64,000 nucleotides of DNA, from assembly GCA_944472135.2 (NCBI GenBank), contig OX235262.1, positions 90,804,903 to 90,868,902 on the forward strand. Direction: 5' to 3'. The notes under the pieces were generated by a model. That model was not told the DNA's origin, did no database searches, and saw only the letters and a program-made list of their open reading frames with translations. Source of the DNA: Trichobilharzia regenti (taxonomy: Eukaryota > Platyhelminthes > Trematoda > Strigeidida > Schistosomatidae). Positions within the stretch are counted from its first letter, which is position 1, and every line of letters begins with the position of its first letter. This document shows positions 1 through 12,434 of the stretch, piece after piece. A program made the translations under genes and the position numbers.

Positions 1-594
1 GTGAGAGTATTAAAGATTACATTAAAACCAACTCCTCGTGTAGTTAAATATGTAAGTATTTTCAAGTGAATGAATGGTATTTCTAGAACTTCCGTATTAA
101 TTTATTCTGAGAATGATTGACTGTTTTATTTTTATTCATGATTTGAAATTGACATTTTTGTGATTTGCATTTTGTTGCACTTAAGCATTCATTACATCGC
201 TGAGTACTCTGCTGAACATAAATCTCATCTGTGTTTACGTTTACTTCTTCTGAAATCGACAACAAGATTTACAATATTTTGAGTATTCTTTTCTAAAATA
301 AGCGCAGTTTCTCGCAAAGTGAATAATTCTTGAATCAAAACAAATTTTGTGAGTAAGTGGTGAAGCAAAACAAAAAAAAATGAAATTGCTTTCGTCAATT
401 TTTGTTGGTTTAAGCCTTATTGTGAAAATAAGTTGTTATCTAGCAGAATAATGTGATGTATGTTCTACTTTATGTGAAATAACGTGACGGTTAAGATAAA
501 CAGCTAACTGTTATTTAGTTGATTGAATTTCTTTTACTTTTAACAGTACTCTAGGAGTACAATGTAATCATGATTTTCCTTGAGAAAGAAAGAA

Positions 595-870
595 TTCAGT
601 GCATGCACTTGCATGTCATCACAAAACATGTATGTGCGGGAGCATTTACATTGGAAGAACAGAAAGAAGGACCTACGTCGGATTCTTCAAAAGTGTACCA
701 AGGAGCTTCCGGTTAAAGGGTTCAAGTACTTTAAACTCTTCAATTACCGACACGCTGGCAACATTCAAAGTAATTAACAGACAAGTCTTCTTCGGTTTGC
801 TAAGGCTATCACAATAAGACAACAGAAACCTGACTTATGTGTCCAAAAGGAATCTGTCGTTGGACTCCAA
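595..870 (+). pseudogene. Penelope-like element fragment (GIY-YIG region)
   Basis: Degenerate remnant of the C-terminal endonuclease part of a Penelope-like retroelement. One frame shows CMCGSIYIGRTERR, the cysteine pair plus YIG core of a GIY-YIG nuclease. After frame changes, the stretch near 800-870 reads LCVQKESVVGLQLPW, which corresponds to LCMHKDSVTNLSLPW at the end of the element at 9.1 kb. Frameshifts and stops rule out function. The reverse transcriptase part is missing, so this is a short truncated copy. Downstream to about 1200 no gene is visible. Confidence 0.7.
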
Positions 871-1205
871 TTACCTTGGTGACTCATTCCTTAATAACTC
901 TTGGCCTTTTAACTTCACTAACTTATCTTTCCAACTCTCCCCTCCTCACCCTTCGCCTAGTTTCTGCTGTTTGACTTCCTTAAGGGATAATTCCCTTTTT
1001 GACCTTATGAGTTCTACTCATCATGTTACATCATCACCTTTTCATCTAACCTGCAACACCAAATTTCGATCTTCTCTTATTCAACTATGTAACTGTTACT
1101 AATTTTTTGTTACCAGCCCAACAACAAATTTGTCAGTAAATTTCCCGGAAACTTCTCTCTAACAAGATTTATATATACAAAAGATCTGTAACTTAGGTGG
1201 ATGAT

Positions 1206-2316
1206 TTGAAATTATTAGTGTTCTCTGAGCTGGCTGGTTTAGTTGTGGAGCTGTCGTCGTCTTTCTGGACGACATCTTCAGCGCAGTATTTAGGATAAAA
1301 TGAAATGATTTAAATTTCTTCATGAGTGATATAATTGCGTCTCCCGGTAACCATCTTTAGATATGCATTGACCATTTTCTATTGACTTGGATTTTAAACT
1401 TTCTGGTCACATGATTTACTTTTTATTAGTTGGTATATTTCGTCTATATTAACGTGTTTGTTAATTGCATTTTTGTTTGAGTACCAGGCTTCTAGGAGTT
1501 CCCTAGCACTTTTGGTGTTTCCTCTGTCTAAGATTTTGACATTATCCCAATCAAATTGATGTCCATAATTGTCCGCATGTAATGATCCTAAAGAATTTAT
1601 ATCATGTCTTTTCACGGCTGATTTGTGTTCTTGGATTCTTATTCGAAGGGGACGCCCACTGTGGCCGATGTAATGCTTGTTGCAGTTCATACAATTTATT
1701 TTGTAAATGGTGTTAATTTTATCTCCTTTTTCTGTTGGATCTTTCGGTCTGTATAAGATCAAATTAAGCGATTCAACTGGTTTGTGTGCTACATCTAGAT
1801 CAAACGGTTTCACTATTCTAGCCGTTATTTCAAAGATATTTCTTTTGTATGGTAGGATGAATTTCTTTTTGGTCTTTGGTGATAGTTCTTTGTTGGTGTT
1901 TTGATTCGACTTTAAACACTTTTTGATGAAATTTTGTGGATAACCATTCTTCTTGAAGACCGTTTGTAAGTACTTTTCTACCATTCTTTTCAACTCTGGT
2001 GTGCTACAATGTGTTTGAACTCTTCTAAACAATGTCTGCACACAGCTTATTTTGTGAGTAATTGGATTATTGCTAGTATAGTTGAGTATTTGATCTGTGT
2101 GCGTTGATTTTCTATAAACTTGTGTTTCTAAATTTCCTGTATTGGTTCTCCTGATTAAGACATCTAAAAATGGGATTTTGTTATCCAATTCTTCTTCTTT
2201 TGTGGATCTGATGTCTTCAAATACGTTGTTTATTAATTTATGGGTATATTCAAAATCATTCCTCTTAATTATTACAAATGTATCATCAACGTAACGTACC
2301 CAGATTTTCGGTTTAA
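1206..2316 (-). mobile_element. Penelope-like retroelement, 5'-truncated copy (left arm of palindrome)
   Basis: Minus-strand copy holding the reverse transcriptase from the YVDD motif onward, the GIY-YIG endonuclease and the 3' non-coding tail (about 1206-1393). The tail has the sequence CTGAAGATGTCGTCC, part of a hammerhead-like motif. The segment 1206-1756 is repeated in opposite orientation at 2317-2860, and every stretch I compared was identical. The copy is cut at 2316, immediately before YVDD, exactly where the opposite copy begins. Penelope-like elements commonly carry inverted partial copies and pseudo-LTRs; the assignment rests on the RT and GIY-YIG motifs. Confidence 0.85.
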
Positions 2317-2338
2317 TTATACAGACCGAAAGATCCAA
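1394..2338 (-). pseudogene. Penelope-like RT C-terminus plus GIY-YIG endonuclease ORF
   Basis: A 314-residue open frame. Residues 1-7 come fortuitously from the neighbouring inverted copy, so the apparent start is not real. Residues 16-19 are YVDD, the catalytic motif C of reverse transcriptase. The palm-thumb region follows, with FLDVLIRRTN near residue 55 and YRKSTHTDQILNY near residue 78. Around residues 209-235 lies IYKINCMNCNKHYIGHSGR, the GIY-YIG nuclease core preceded by a CxxC pair. No stop interrupts the frame, which suggests a relatively young copy. The N-terminal half of RT is absent, so it cannot act alone. The same family appears in degenerate form at 44.5-45.3 kb. Confidence 0.85.
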
Positions 2339-2860
2339 CAGAAAAAGGAGATAAAATTAACACCATTTACAAAATAAATTGTATGAACTGCAACAAGCAT
2401 TACATCGGCCACAGTGGGCGTCCCCTTCGAATAAGAATCCAAGAACACAAATCAGCCGTGAAAAGACATGATATAAATTCTTTAGGATCATTACATGCGG
2501 ACAATTATGGACATCAATTTGATTGGGATAATGTCAAAATCTTAGACAGAGGAAACACCAAAAGTGCTAGGGAACTCCTAGAAGCCTGGTACTCAAACAA
2601 AAATGCAATTAACAAACACGTTAATATAGACGAAATATACCAACTAATAAAAAGTAAATCATGTGACCAGAAAGTTTAAAATCCAAGTCAATAGAAAATG
2701 GTCAATGCATATCTAAAGATGGTTACCGGGAGACGCAATTATATCACTCATGAAGAAATTTAAATCATTTCATTTTATCCTAAATACTGCGCTGAAGATG
2801 TCGTCCAGAAAGACGACGACAGCTCCACAACTAAACCAGCCAGCTCAGAGAACACTATTA
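2317..2860 (+). mobile_element. Penelope-like retroelement, short inverted copy (right arm of palindrome)
   Basis: Plus-strand copy starting at TTATACAGACCGAAAGATCC and running through the GIY-YIG domain and 3' tail to about 2860, the mirror image of 1206-1756. The 559 bp between the arms belong only to the left copy. Both copies retain the 3' end, unlike twin-priming inversions, where the two halves hold different segments. It is followed by a short TA-rich run (about 2870-2890). Confidence 0.85.
2383..2679 (+). pseudogene. GIY-YIG endonuclease fragment of Penelope-like element
   Basis: A 98-residue frame identical residue for residue to the last 98 residues of the minus-strand ORF at 1394-2338. 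It begins MNCNKHYIGHSGR and ends KSKSCDQKV; the open frame continues upstream without ATG to the copy boundary near 2317. With no reverse transcriptase it is a truncated passenger, not an independent gene. Confidence 0.8.
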
Positions 2861-2864
2861 ATTG

Positions 2865-3158
2865 CAAGATTTATATATATATATATATACTCTTACAATA
2901 AGCTTTCAGATGACAAAAGTATATCAAAGTTTGCTCTGACTTTCATTTCTTAAAGATTATAGGTTGCGTGCAGTTGATGAGAATCAACAAAATAAAATGG
3001 ATTCATATTATTCTACACCAATGTTTGTTCTTTCTTTGGTCAAATTTATGAAAGCGAATTCGTGTATGAAAACAAAGTGATATAGGATAAAATTGTTAGA
3101 AAGTAAGATAGTTTGGTGGAAAGAGAGAAACTGAATCTTTGATCATCAAATCAATACC

Positions 3159-3193
<35 letters not shown>

Positions 3194-6084
3194 GTAGAAA
3201 TGCCTCAGTATCACTTCCGGATATATGCAAACATTCCATTTTAAAACACGCGAGAGCGTAAGACTCTACAAAGAATGCCAAGAGGTTTTGTGAATATAGC
3301 GATATAATTATGCACAGTAAATTGAGCTGCAAACATCCTCCGTTAGCTAGTACTATACCAGTGTGTGTATGCGTGTGTTATTTCAAAAAAACTTATTTAG
3401 TACGAAAAGAACCATTAGGAATTGGAAATTGATTAATCCTTTGTTACATTGAAGACTTTGAAGTGACAAAGTGTAAAAAGAAATATGAAGTGAGAGAAAT
3501 TATTTCATTGTGAACGATAAGGAAAATTTACTTAAGAAATGTCTAATTATTGACTCTAATTAACTGTGACAGTACATTCAACCGTTCAAAGTCGACTGAA
3601 ACATGAAATGAAGATAGAAATTTTAACCATATAGTTATTCGAACAAAAATTAAATCATTATTAGTTTTGATTTGAGTGTAAATTATTTTGAAGTCTGTGA
3701 ATAGTACTTGATCTTATCAAGTGGAAGATACTTCTAAAAGTATGTTGATTTTCATCCTTTGAAAAGCTGAAGCAGTTTTAATATCTCTCTTATTTATGGT
3801 TCCCAACATGTGTTGTGTTATGAAGTTGAACGTCAATAATGTATAATTTCTAGAGTCTTATATACAGTAAAACTATTGGAAACAATATAGAGTCAGTCCA
3901 TCTCTTGTTTTGTTCAGTCGTAGTGAGAACATCAGTAAGAAATTTTTCTTAAAGCATCTTTTCAAGATGTTTGTTTGAAAATCTTATCAACTAGACATAA
4001 AACGTAAAACCAAATTTACTGAAAGGCTGAAATCATTTCAAATTATCTTTACTTCACTGCGCATATCACTTCGTGGAATTGAAACTGCAACTGTTTCAGC
4101 ACTTCACTTAGGAACGTTTCATTCGACTTTATGAACTGAGGTACAGTGAGCTTATTTTGATAATACAATCAGATAAATGTATAGTTATTTCAGTAATGAA
4201 TTAGGAAAGTTCATGTTGATATGAAGTGTTCAACATCTCAGGTGAGTCTGAATTACAAAAAACCCTAACGCGAGAAGAATAAGACAGAAATGATAGAGAA
4301 ACGAATCACGCATGTTTCGAAACGAATAAGGAATGATTCATTATATCAGAGTCATATGAAAAGTTGAGACATTCTCACCGCATAATTCCTCGACTCTATG
4401 GGCTACTGAATAACTGCCAACCTGAACTACCACTTCATTCCATCCTAAACAAAGCAGGCTGACCATAGCATTATGTTGTGAAGTGAATAACAGAGCTCCT
4501 TGAACCTCCAGAAAGGTAAATGTATGGCTATTCCTTTCATGATATGTTTGGATTCATTTATTGTGTCGAAAAAATTTTAATGTGGAAACTATGTTGTCAC
4601 CAAATATGTGCTCGGCGTCTGTCAGTGCCCTGCTTAGTTAAACTATACTTTATTTGCAATTATATAATACTTATAACTCAGCGTACACAAAATTCCAATT
4701 TCTTCTTAACATTGAAATTTACAGAGAGAGATAGGGTCACCCTGGGTTCTTCATGAGGGTCAGCTTTCACAAAGGGTATGTGGATAACACATTTATCGTA
4801 GATGATGATAAGTGTGGACTGAAAGACACCATGCAAGTATTCGTTGACAGTTAAAATTGTCTTCAATTTATGTTAGAAACGGATGTAGATTGGAAATACG
4901 TATGTACGAAAAACTCCCTCAAGCTCTCTACTGGTGCACTTTATTCTCAAGGAAATTTTACCTCGATCTTCCTGTTCCGTGTAAATTTATGTATTCACTT
5001 GCTCCTATAGACTCAGGTACATTAGGACATCTATCAGCAAACATCTTGTCCTGTTCAAAAGCCCATCGTGGCTTGGCAGACTAAAAACGAGTTTAAAGAC
5101 ACTAATTTATCTATTCTACAAAATGTTGGATATAATGATCAGTTAGCTTCCAATGCATCATTCAGTATCATCTAGAAGGTTCAACAGAATTCAATAAACA
5201 GTGCGCAAGTCTTCTTGCTTTGGCTAGCGGAAACCTTGTAAATACATGACATAAAAGCAGAGGTTAGCGTAAAAAACCAATTTAACAGACGAAAAATAAT
5301 CATCCGGATATATTATCCCTCTTAATGTCAAATTTTAACATACAAAAAAACTTTTTTATTATTTATTGCAATCCGTGTATGAATATGGTAGTTTGGTTGC
5401 AAAAATGAAATCATTCTATACTAAAATCTTACATTAGTGTCTTAGTGAGGATTATTATTTATTATTCTAGTCGTCCATAGAATGATTCGCTAGTAAGCAA
5501 AAGTGTAGTTACTTTCAATTTCACTTACAAGTCTAATAAAAGCTTTGGGCATCGTGTTAGTGAAATAACTAAAGGAAATATATTTTAGGAAGCCATCCTG
5601 GCACTAATATTCTAATGCTCAAACAGTTGAATAAAACTTTTTAATGTCTTATATTTTATAAATATTTTAAACTTGAATAGGATTGTTTCTCCTCTTCAAA
5701 TGTTACTATGTCATCACACAGGTTATGCAGACTATCTGTACGGACATGATCGATGAAACGCTAAGACCTGATTGGTCAACATTATGTTAGTATCGATTCA
5801 GACATATGTAAAAGTTGACCATTTTCTAAAATAAATTTCATTTTATCTTATAAATTTTTGGCAAGAAAGTTATTCAAGATCTATTAAGATAATTGATAAC
5901 ACTGTTACAAGATTTGGTTTTCAAATGCCAATCACACTACTGCAGATTCAGTAAAACAAGATCAAAGAAGCGACGTTTATGACTCCCCCTAAAAATGTAG
6001 ACTTATAAGATGTAGGTTTTATATTCCATGATGAAATGATGAAAGCAGTTATAGTTAAAAGTAGAAGAAATAAAACAATAAAAA
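2865..6084. other. No gene recognised; AT-rich, one TA microsatellite
   Basis: No open frame here resembles a protein I recognise, and no exon with convincing splice borders was seen. A (TA)n run occupies about 3161-3191. Short ORFs at 4520-4756 and 4857-5084 show no motif. If the G-alpha gene continues leftward, this may be intron or 3' flank. Confidence 0.5.
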
Positions 6085-6310
6085 TTATTATTTTTACGAG
6101 TTGATCACGGATTGATATCAGTTAGAGAACCATTAGAAACCAGGGAGTACTGGAGAGTTGTTTCATCCTAGTTTGGGAATCATCCGCAGTACGGACTCAC
6201 TAGGGTTCGAGCCCAGGACTTTCTGGTTACACAGCTTTCCAATACTCTCTGGTTTTCAATGGTTCTCTAACTGATATCAATCCGTGATCAACTTGTAAAA
6301 ACAAAAATAA
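6085..6310. repeat. SINE-like repeat (family D) with inverted ends
   Basis: The phrase AACTGATATCAATCCGTGATCAA (read in parts) near 6265-6290 has its reverse complement near 6100-6130, making inverted arms of about 45 bp. Between them, on the minus strand, is CTGGGCTCGAACCCTAGTG, resembling a pol III box B. The tail phrase CCAGTACTCCCTGGTTT recurs at 34.5 kb and in altered form at 16.9 and 6.9 kb. I read it as a tRNA-derived SINE, probably two tails in opposite orientation. Confidence 0.55.
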
Positions 6311-6724
6311 TCCTTACAAACCAACTATAGAAAAGAAATAATTGTACTCAAAGCATGAAATCAAAGAAATGATAATTTTAAATTTCCCCATCCGTCCTAA
6401 TGGTCCAAAATGCTCGCTCTCTATTGATATGTTGGTTTTAGATGCATTTGTTTCAGTGATGCCTTAAATTAAAAATGAAGCTGCTAGCCACCTGAGAAAT
6501 TTATTGATGGTAATCATAAAAGAAACCCTTGAGTGCAAGTAAAAGTAGACCTAAAACTATGATTTTACTTTAAGTTATAATAACCCGTCAGCCTACCAAA
6601 AAAAGTTTCCAACATCATACTTTAAGGTCAAAACAAGTGGAAAATTCAAAGTAGAGTATTTCATGTTAGAAAAACCTGACGTTCAAGGTGATAAATTAGT
6701 ACTGACAGAAGTTAGAATTCATGC

Positions 6725-6910
6725 GCGATTAGATTCCATTTCAGTGGCTGAATGGTCGACGGGCTCACCTCGTGACCTGTAGGTCTTTGGTTCGATTCCC
6801 AGTGGCGTCATGAGTGCGTGATACTGAAGAGTTGCAAGGTAGGGAAAAGCATATAGCTAGTGCTCTCTGGTTTTCAATGGTTCTTTAACTGATATCATTC
6901 CGTAATCAAA
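6725..6910 (+). repeat. tRNA-derived SINE (family D)
   Basis: The head TCAGTGGCTGAATGGTCGAC (box A-like) is followed by TTTGGTTCGATTCCCAGTGG (box B-like). The tail holds GGTTTTCAATGGTTCTTTAAC and CTGATATCATTCCG, shared with the copies at 6.1 and 34.5 kb. It is not a functional tRNA, because no acceptor stem can be formed around the two boxes. Confidence 0.6.
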
Positions 6911-7454
6911 CTAATTAACAGCTATTTAGTCAAACATCTAAGATATAAGCATCAGTTTTCAGATAAAGATCCATCACGTTTTATTCAGAGAATCCTATCT
7001 CCATTCTTCAATTTCATTGCTATCAGCTGTGTGATAATAGTTTACCGGTCAAGATGAAAACAGAGATTTTAGATAAGAATAATGAAGGTATCAGGATAGA
7101 ATGTGAAATACCTTAGTGATACACAGTGTCTTCATCAGGATTTCGCTTTCATTGATTATTCATGTATGTTTAATCATGTAATCAATATGAACAAGAAGTA
7201 ATTCCGTGACTTTTATTCAGATTACCAACACATAAATATGCTAGTGTAACAACTGAATCGTATCTACCTTCAGGTAAGCTGTTGCTTAATGGGTATGCGA
7301 TTCGATATCAGTAAAACTATTTCTTATATTAGTTTACCGTGTATCTACATATAGTAAGGCGAGAGCACTTTGAACAAAGTAAAAGCATGATTTAGCTCGT
7401 TCAACAATGTGTTGTAAAATTTTAATTAATTATAGTACCAATTCTATATTCCTT

Positions 7455-7672
7455 TACTTCGCCACTGGAACAAAGAATTTTAAACTGGAGCTTTGAAATT
7501 CCAGTAGCAATCATGGTTATTTTACGAAAAGGGGTTGCTAGCTTCATTCTCAACCTTCCATTTTTACCAGTCTTATTAGTGGCTTAGCGAGGTAAGGGAG
7601 TGCGTCGGTCGGGAGTCGAAACTCGGATCACACGCGTGGTTGGAGAGCATTCTGCGGCTAAACCACCAACGC
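7455..7672 (-). repeat. tRNA-derived SINE (family B, body type 1)
   Basis: Minus-strand copy. Its head reads GCGTTGGTGGTTTAGCCG, followed by GTTTCGACTCCCGACCGACG (box B-like). The body matches the copy at 25401 through phrases such as AAGGTTGAGAATGAAGCTAG and CTAGCAACCCC. It is diverged from that copy by scattered substitutions. Confidence 0.65.
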
Positions 7673-7674
7673 AA

Positions 7675-8643
7675 TTAATTATGGTAGTAAAAAATAAACC
7701 TATTTGGTTGAACGAAGTTATCAAAATAATTTAAGCCTAGGGTAATGCTAAATGGCATACCCCTATGAGAAAAAAAAAACAACAATAAAATGGTCTTTTC
7801 ATTCTACTATATTTGGCTACTGTCAAGATAGTCCAGAGAAGGATGTAAGCAACGCATACATGATAAACTGATAAAGCGTAGCAGGATAATTTATCTAAGA
7901 ATCCTTTTTATGCGTAATCTGTTTACAGTATTGATATTTGTTTGAATATTTCAACCAATTTTGTCATTACTGATCTTTTACCCTGACCTGTATATCTTCC
8001 TAACATTTTCATGTCTTCTTTCGAATAAATCATTATAGCTGACCTTTACTTTTGGCTGATTCTCATTTTTAGTGCTTCACTGTGTTGTTGTGTGTCAGGT
8101 GGGCTGCCAACAATGATGTAATAATGTTGAATGGATTTGTGGTTACTCCTTGCAGTGACTGCTTGGCGCTGAACTGTCTGTGGAGAAAAGTGTTTCGTTA
8201 TATCGGATTCTTGAAGACAAAGTTTTGATCCTATCGTTTTGTCGATATCCTACTTGATTCTTTAATATTTTACGATTGCGTTTATTTGACTGTTTTGTAC
8301 GCTAGATATTTTTAATGGCAAAAACCTTTTGAACTGTATCGCTACCCAACAGTATTATCGAGGTGGTTTCGTGGTTTTGATAAACGTTATCACTGTTCAA
8401 TGGTACCATAAATACATTCACATTGTTGTTGGGAGGTTTGGTTGTCGTTCAGACCGAAAACGTTTAGGTTTCTGTCTGCAGATTAGTGAAAAATTTCCAA
8501 TTTTACTTCATCTAGAAGATTACACCAGACTAATGTGACATCTAAATGTGCAAGATATTTCTTAAGGTACCAAGACCAATATTAAGTAGAGTTACACTGC
8601 AAAACAGTAGTTTTCCTTCCATACAGCCAGCACCTTTCAATAA
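7675..8643. other. No gene recognised
   Basis: Nothing here resembles a coding exon or a repeat family seen elsewhere in the window. The short plus-strand frame at 8329-8538 has no recognisable motif. Confidence 0.4.
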
Positions 8644-9101
8644 TTTGAATAAAGGGAGAAAGAACATATTTACGCGATAATATCAGCTCGTTTTATTTCG
8701 TGGATTCTCTTCAACTGCGTACATCCTAAATTAATCAATTATGTGTTACGAAATTCTTCTGAACATACTTTTTACAGTGATTTCAAGTTATAGACAGCAA
8801 GTATGAGCAACGTGATTTCAAAGATGATGTAAGTAGACAATTATTTAGTGCTAAAAGAGTAGAGTTCAGATTTCGCTTTAAAACAAGAATGAACTAGAGA
8901 CGAAATGCTAGATAGAACAACAGGGTTAATTTATACATATTACGGAAGGGAATTCAGGAGGGTGAGGGTGAATAGTGAAGTGAAATTATGAAATAGATTA
9001 AATAACTTAATTTAGTATATTTGGAACCTTAACTCAGTGAGTGAAAATGGAAACCGAGATTGAGTGGAATGTTACGCAACATAACAAACGAAAGCACGCG
9101 G
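8644..9101. repeat. Left arm of 0.45-kb inverted repeat (Penelope-like terminal copy)
   Basis: This arm is matched in reverse complement by 9911-10366. Every compared block agrees apart from a 3-bp indel near 8678 and a few changes at the outer and inner ends. It lies directly downstream (in minus-strand sense) of the element's coding end, where a Penelope-like pseudo-LTR would be expected. Confidence 0.8.
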
Positions 9102-9116
9102 ACAAAACAATTATGG

Positions 9117-9905
9117 TTACCAGGGTAGTGAGAGATTAGTTACACTATCTTTATGCATGCACAGGTTGGGTCGCAGTCTTTTGATGATAGCAATGTCATT
9201 TGCGAACCGTAGTAACCATGCTTTTCTTTGTGTATTGATTATTTTGAAAACCTGGCTAATTTCCACTGTATGTCCCGTGTCACTTAGATGTCTGGCGATT
9301 GTGCTTGAGAATAATTTGCTGCCTTCCAAACGAGATATTCTTAGAGGATCTAATAGACACTCTCCTCTCAGTTCTTCCTATGTACTTGCTGCCGCAAGTA
9401 CAGGTGAAGTGTTGAATGCAATTGGAGTTGACGTCAGCAGGATACTTATCTACTTTCGACTGGGTTGGCGAGCATATTGTGTTGTAGATCGGAATGAGTC
9501 CTGTTGCGGGAAACGTTCTTTTCAATGTACCTTTAATTCGGTTTTCAGCTGTTATGGATAGTTCTTCGCCTTTGTATGCCAGAGAGATGAAAACTGACTT
9601 CTTTTCAAATATATCAGGTTTCAGGGTAGGTGATTTTTCCTTCCCATATTTTGATATGAACTTCCGAGGTTATCCATTTTCGATAAGATTCTTTTCCAGG
9701 ACTGCGAGTTCCTCTTCAATCTTATTTCCTGAACACAACACCCTAGCTCTGCTGAAGAGCGTTTTCACCGAGCTCCTTTTGTAGCCGTTCGGGCAGAAAT
9801 TGTGATAATTCAAGTATTGGCCAGTCCAAGTTTCTTTTCTGTAGATGTATATTTCGATTGTCCCATTATTTCTTCTTTGTATGTTGAGTTCTAGGAAGTG
9901 GAAGC
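9117..9905 (-). pseudogene. Penelope-like RT thumb plus GIY-YIG region, broken
   Basis: Read on the minus strand from 9905, the frame shows FLELNIQRRNNGTIEIYIYR and LNYHNFCPNG, matching the FLDVLIRRTN...YRKSTHTDQILNY region of the element at 1.4 kb. A stop codon stands in ENG*PRK where the other copy has NGYPQN. The GIY-YIG core follows as CTCGSKYIGRTERR near 9385-9425. A frameshift then leads to HLSDTGHTVEISQVFKI and a C-terminus LSLPW near 9120. It is a second Penelope-like family, distinct from the one at 1.4 kb, and is coding-dead. Confidence 0.8.
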
Positions 9906-9910
9906 TTTAT

Positions 9911-10366
9911 CCGTGTGCGTTTTTGTTTGTTATGTTGCGTAACATTCCACTCAATCTCGGTTTCCATTTTCACTCACTGAGTTAAGGTTCCAAATATACT
10001 AAATTAAGTTATTTAATCTATTTCATAATTTCACTTCACTATTCACCCTCACCCTCCTGAATTCCCTTCCGTAATATGTATAAATTAACCCTGTTGTTCT
10101 ATCTAGCATTTCGTCTCTAGTTCATTCTTGTTTTAAAGCGAAATCTGAACTCTACTCTTTTAGCACTAAATAATTGTCTACTTACATCATCTTTGAAATC
10201 ACGTTGCTCATACTTGCTGTCTATAACTTGAAATCACTGTAAAAAGTATGTTCAGAAGAATTTCGTAACACATAATTGATTAATTTAGGATGTACGCAGT
10301 TGAAGAGAATCCACGAAATAAAACGAGCTGATATCGCGTAAATATGTTCGTTCTCTCTATATTCAA
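9911..10366. repeat. Right arm of 0.45-kb inverted repeat (Penelope-like terminal copy)
   Basis: Reverse complement of 8644-9101. Shared phrases include the complement of AACATAACAAACG at the inner end and of TTGAATA at the outer end. The two arms enclose the remnant RT and GIY-YIG frame, giving a complete arm-coding-arm layout of 1.7 kb. Confidence 0.8.
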
Positions 10367-11299
10367 AATAGTATGTTTAGTAAAATGGAACACATTTACA
10401 ATATCAGCTAGCCTCAGAAGTAGCTTAGCTTATCTTCTCGTGTACTCAAGGAATCAAACGTTTCAGAGAGTTTTAGATATTTCCACAGGATTTATCGATA
10501 TAATTTAAGATTTAACGGAGCAAATATCAAAAGAGTACTTTAAGTTTAGGGTGAAGGCGTATTTTTATTTTGACTGCTTCAAATTTCAAAGAAATCACTC
10601 GCTACATAATGCGGTAGAGCATACTAGGAGATGTAATTGGTATAAAAAATTTTAGTTTTAGTAGTTTTCAGAGCTCTAATATAGATTTGTAATAGAGCCA
10701 GAAAAGTACAGGTGGAATATTATTATGAAACACGGAGAAGATAGAACATTATTTTACGTCTGTTTCCTTAGTAATTTTTACTTATTTTGACTTGATGCGT
10801 TTTTCGCTAAAACAATTTTTATCGCTATAAGTTTTGGACCAGAAACGTGACTCTACAAAACAAAGACAGAAGCTTTTTTAGGGCGAGAGTAAACATGTAG
10901 GTGGAGTGTATTATGCAGATAAGAAACTTTGAGATACTGAACGAATATCCACAGATAATTTGTTAACAAGACTACCTAAAGTTTCCATCGAATTCAGCAG
11001 GGGCCTTTCATGTCAGACGAACTAACTTTCCTCACCAAAGTATATTTTAACGACTAAAAGTAACAATAAACATGTAACAGACTCTAATAGAAGAAAAAAT
11101 CGAAATATTCAAGTGTCTTGTTTAAGGTTTTTTTCAATTTACAGGATTTGATAATAACTATGATCTGAACGGTTATCAAAGCCGGGCCCAAAAAAGCAAG
11201 ATGGACCTTCATAAGTCTGAAATCGGTGAGGATACCTACCGCGTTCAGCATAATGAATAAGAACGAAGTTTTCAACGTTAATCTTAACTGAGTACTTCA
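10367..11299. other. No gene recognised
   Basis: AT-rich sequence without a supported exon, repeat or RNA gene. Confidence 0.4.
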
Positions 11300-11820
11300 A
11301 TATAGCCTTGTTGTATCAGGAAAAGTACTTCCAGCAGACCAATTCAGACTTTTATCAACAACTACCTTTACTGCATACTGAAGATGAAATAGTTGACGAG
11401 AAAGGAGAAGCGATAAGGAACTCTGGGAACGAACCAACCAAGAACCTGTCACCCAATAAGTTTACAGAAAGAAATGGAAATGGATTAGACATATCCTGGG
11501 TAGCCGTTGAGTGACATTATACTCCAGGCCCTTGGGTGGAACACCATAGGGAAGCAGTTAGTGCGGTATTCAAGAGTCACAGGAGATTGTGTGAGCGGGG
11601 AATGAAAGTTTATAAGGCTTTGTGCAGGCAGGTAAAAAGGACTGCAGAGAAAAGGATGAAATGGCAATGAGCAGCTGAATGCTTGTCTTTCAACCGACAT
11701 CCAAGCGACGAATGATAATAAAGTAATGCGTATATCAAACTTAAGTACCCTGAGGCCAAACACCTGTTTACCGTTAAGTATTTGTTTTCCATTAATTGTA
11801 GGCCTTCGTTCCTATTAAAC
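11300..11820 (+). pseudogene. Degenerate non-LTR retrotransposon 3' fragment (family R)
   Basis: Diverged copy of the post-RT C-terminal region also found at 21.5 and 46.5 kb. Recognisable pieces are TTATCAACAACT, GAACGAACCAACCAAG and GAAATGGAAATGGATTAGAC, which correspond in order to TTATCAACAACTG, GGAACAAACAAAACAAG and GAAAGTGGAGATGGATTG at 46.5 kb. Many stops and indels. The 68-residue frame at 11308-11514 is a remnant of this, not a host gene. Confidence 0.6.
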
Positions 11821-12434
11821 ACTGGTGCATAACATTTATGTCAACTAGCCTTTAATTATTTATCTTATTTTTAAGGACATTTGGGATTTCTTTATCATCG
11901 TTTATGCAAGAAGAGCCTTAAAAATTTATTTAATACCGTTGGTCATGCATGTTTTGCACATATACATCTCACAGTATAAGTATGGAAATTCAATTACTGA
12001 TAACTTCGGAGGTTTTGGCAATATGGATCTGTTAATCCAAAAAAAATTGATCATTTAATGAAGAGATAAAGGATGACGGTGAAAATTACTGCACTTCGTT
12101 TTGTGTAACACAGTATACATTTATTCAAGCTGTGTCAATATTATCAGACACACAGACGTTGTCAAACTGTATTTAGCACTCTTAAAGCCTTGTTCAAGTT
12201 ATCAAACTTTACATTTGCACGTGAAGTAACAAAAATAAAGTCAAAAACAAAGTACGAAAGAAAAAATTTAAGTGAAAGAAAAAACTTTAGTAAGAAGTAA
12301 TTTCGTATCAGGTAAACTAATTTAAAGTGAAGTAGAATCAAAATTCATAAAACGTTAAAGGGTGAAATAAAAAACTAAAATGTAATTCAAGGTTGTGCTA
12401 ATAAGTTTAAAAACCACAGGTAAGGCACGAATGT

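Noticed and set aside
3096..3332. ORF containing an IYIYIYIYI run
   Set aside because: The run is a translated (TA)n microsatellite; no other coding sign.
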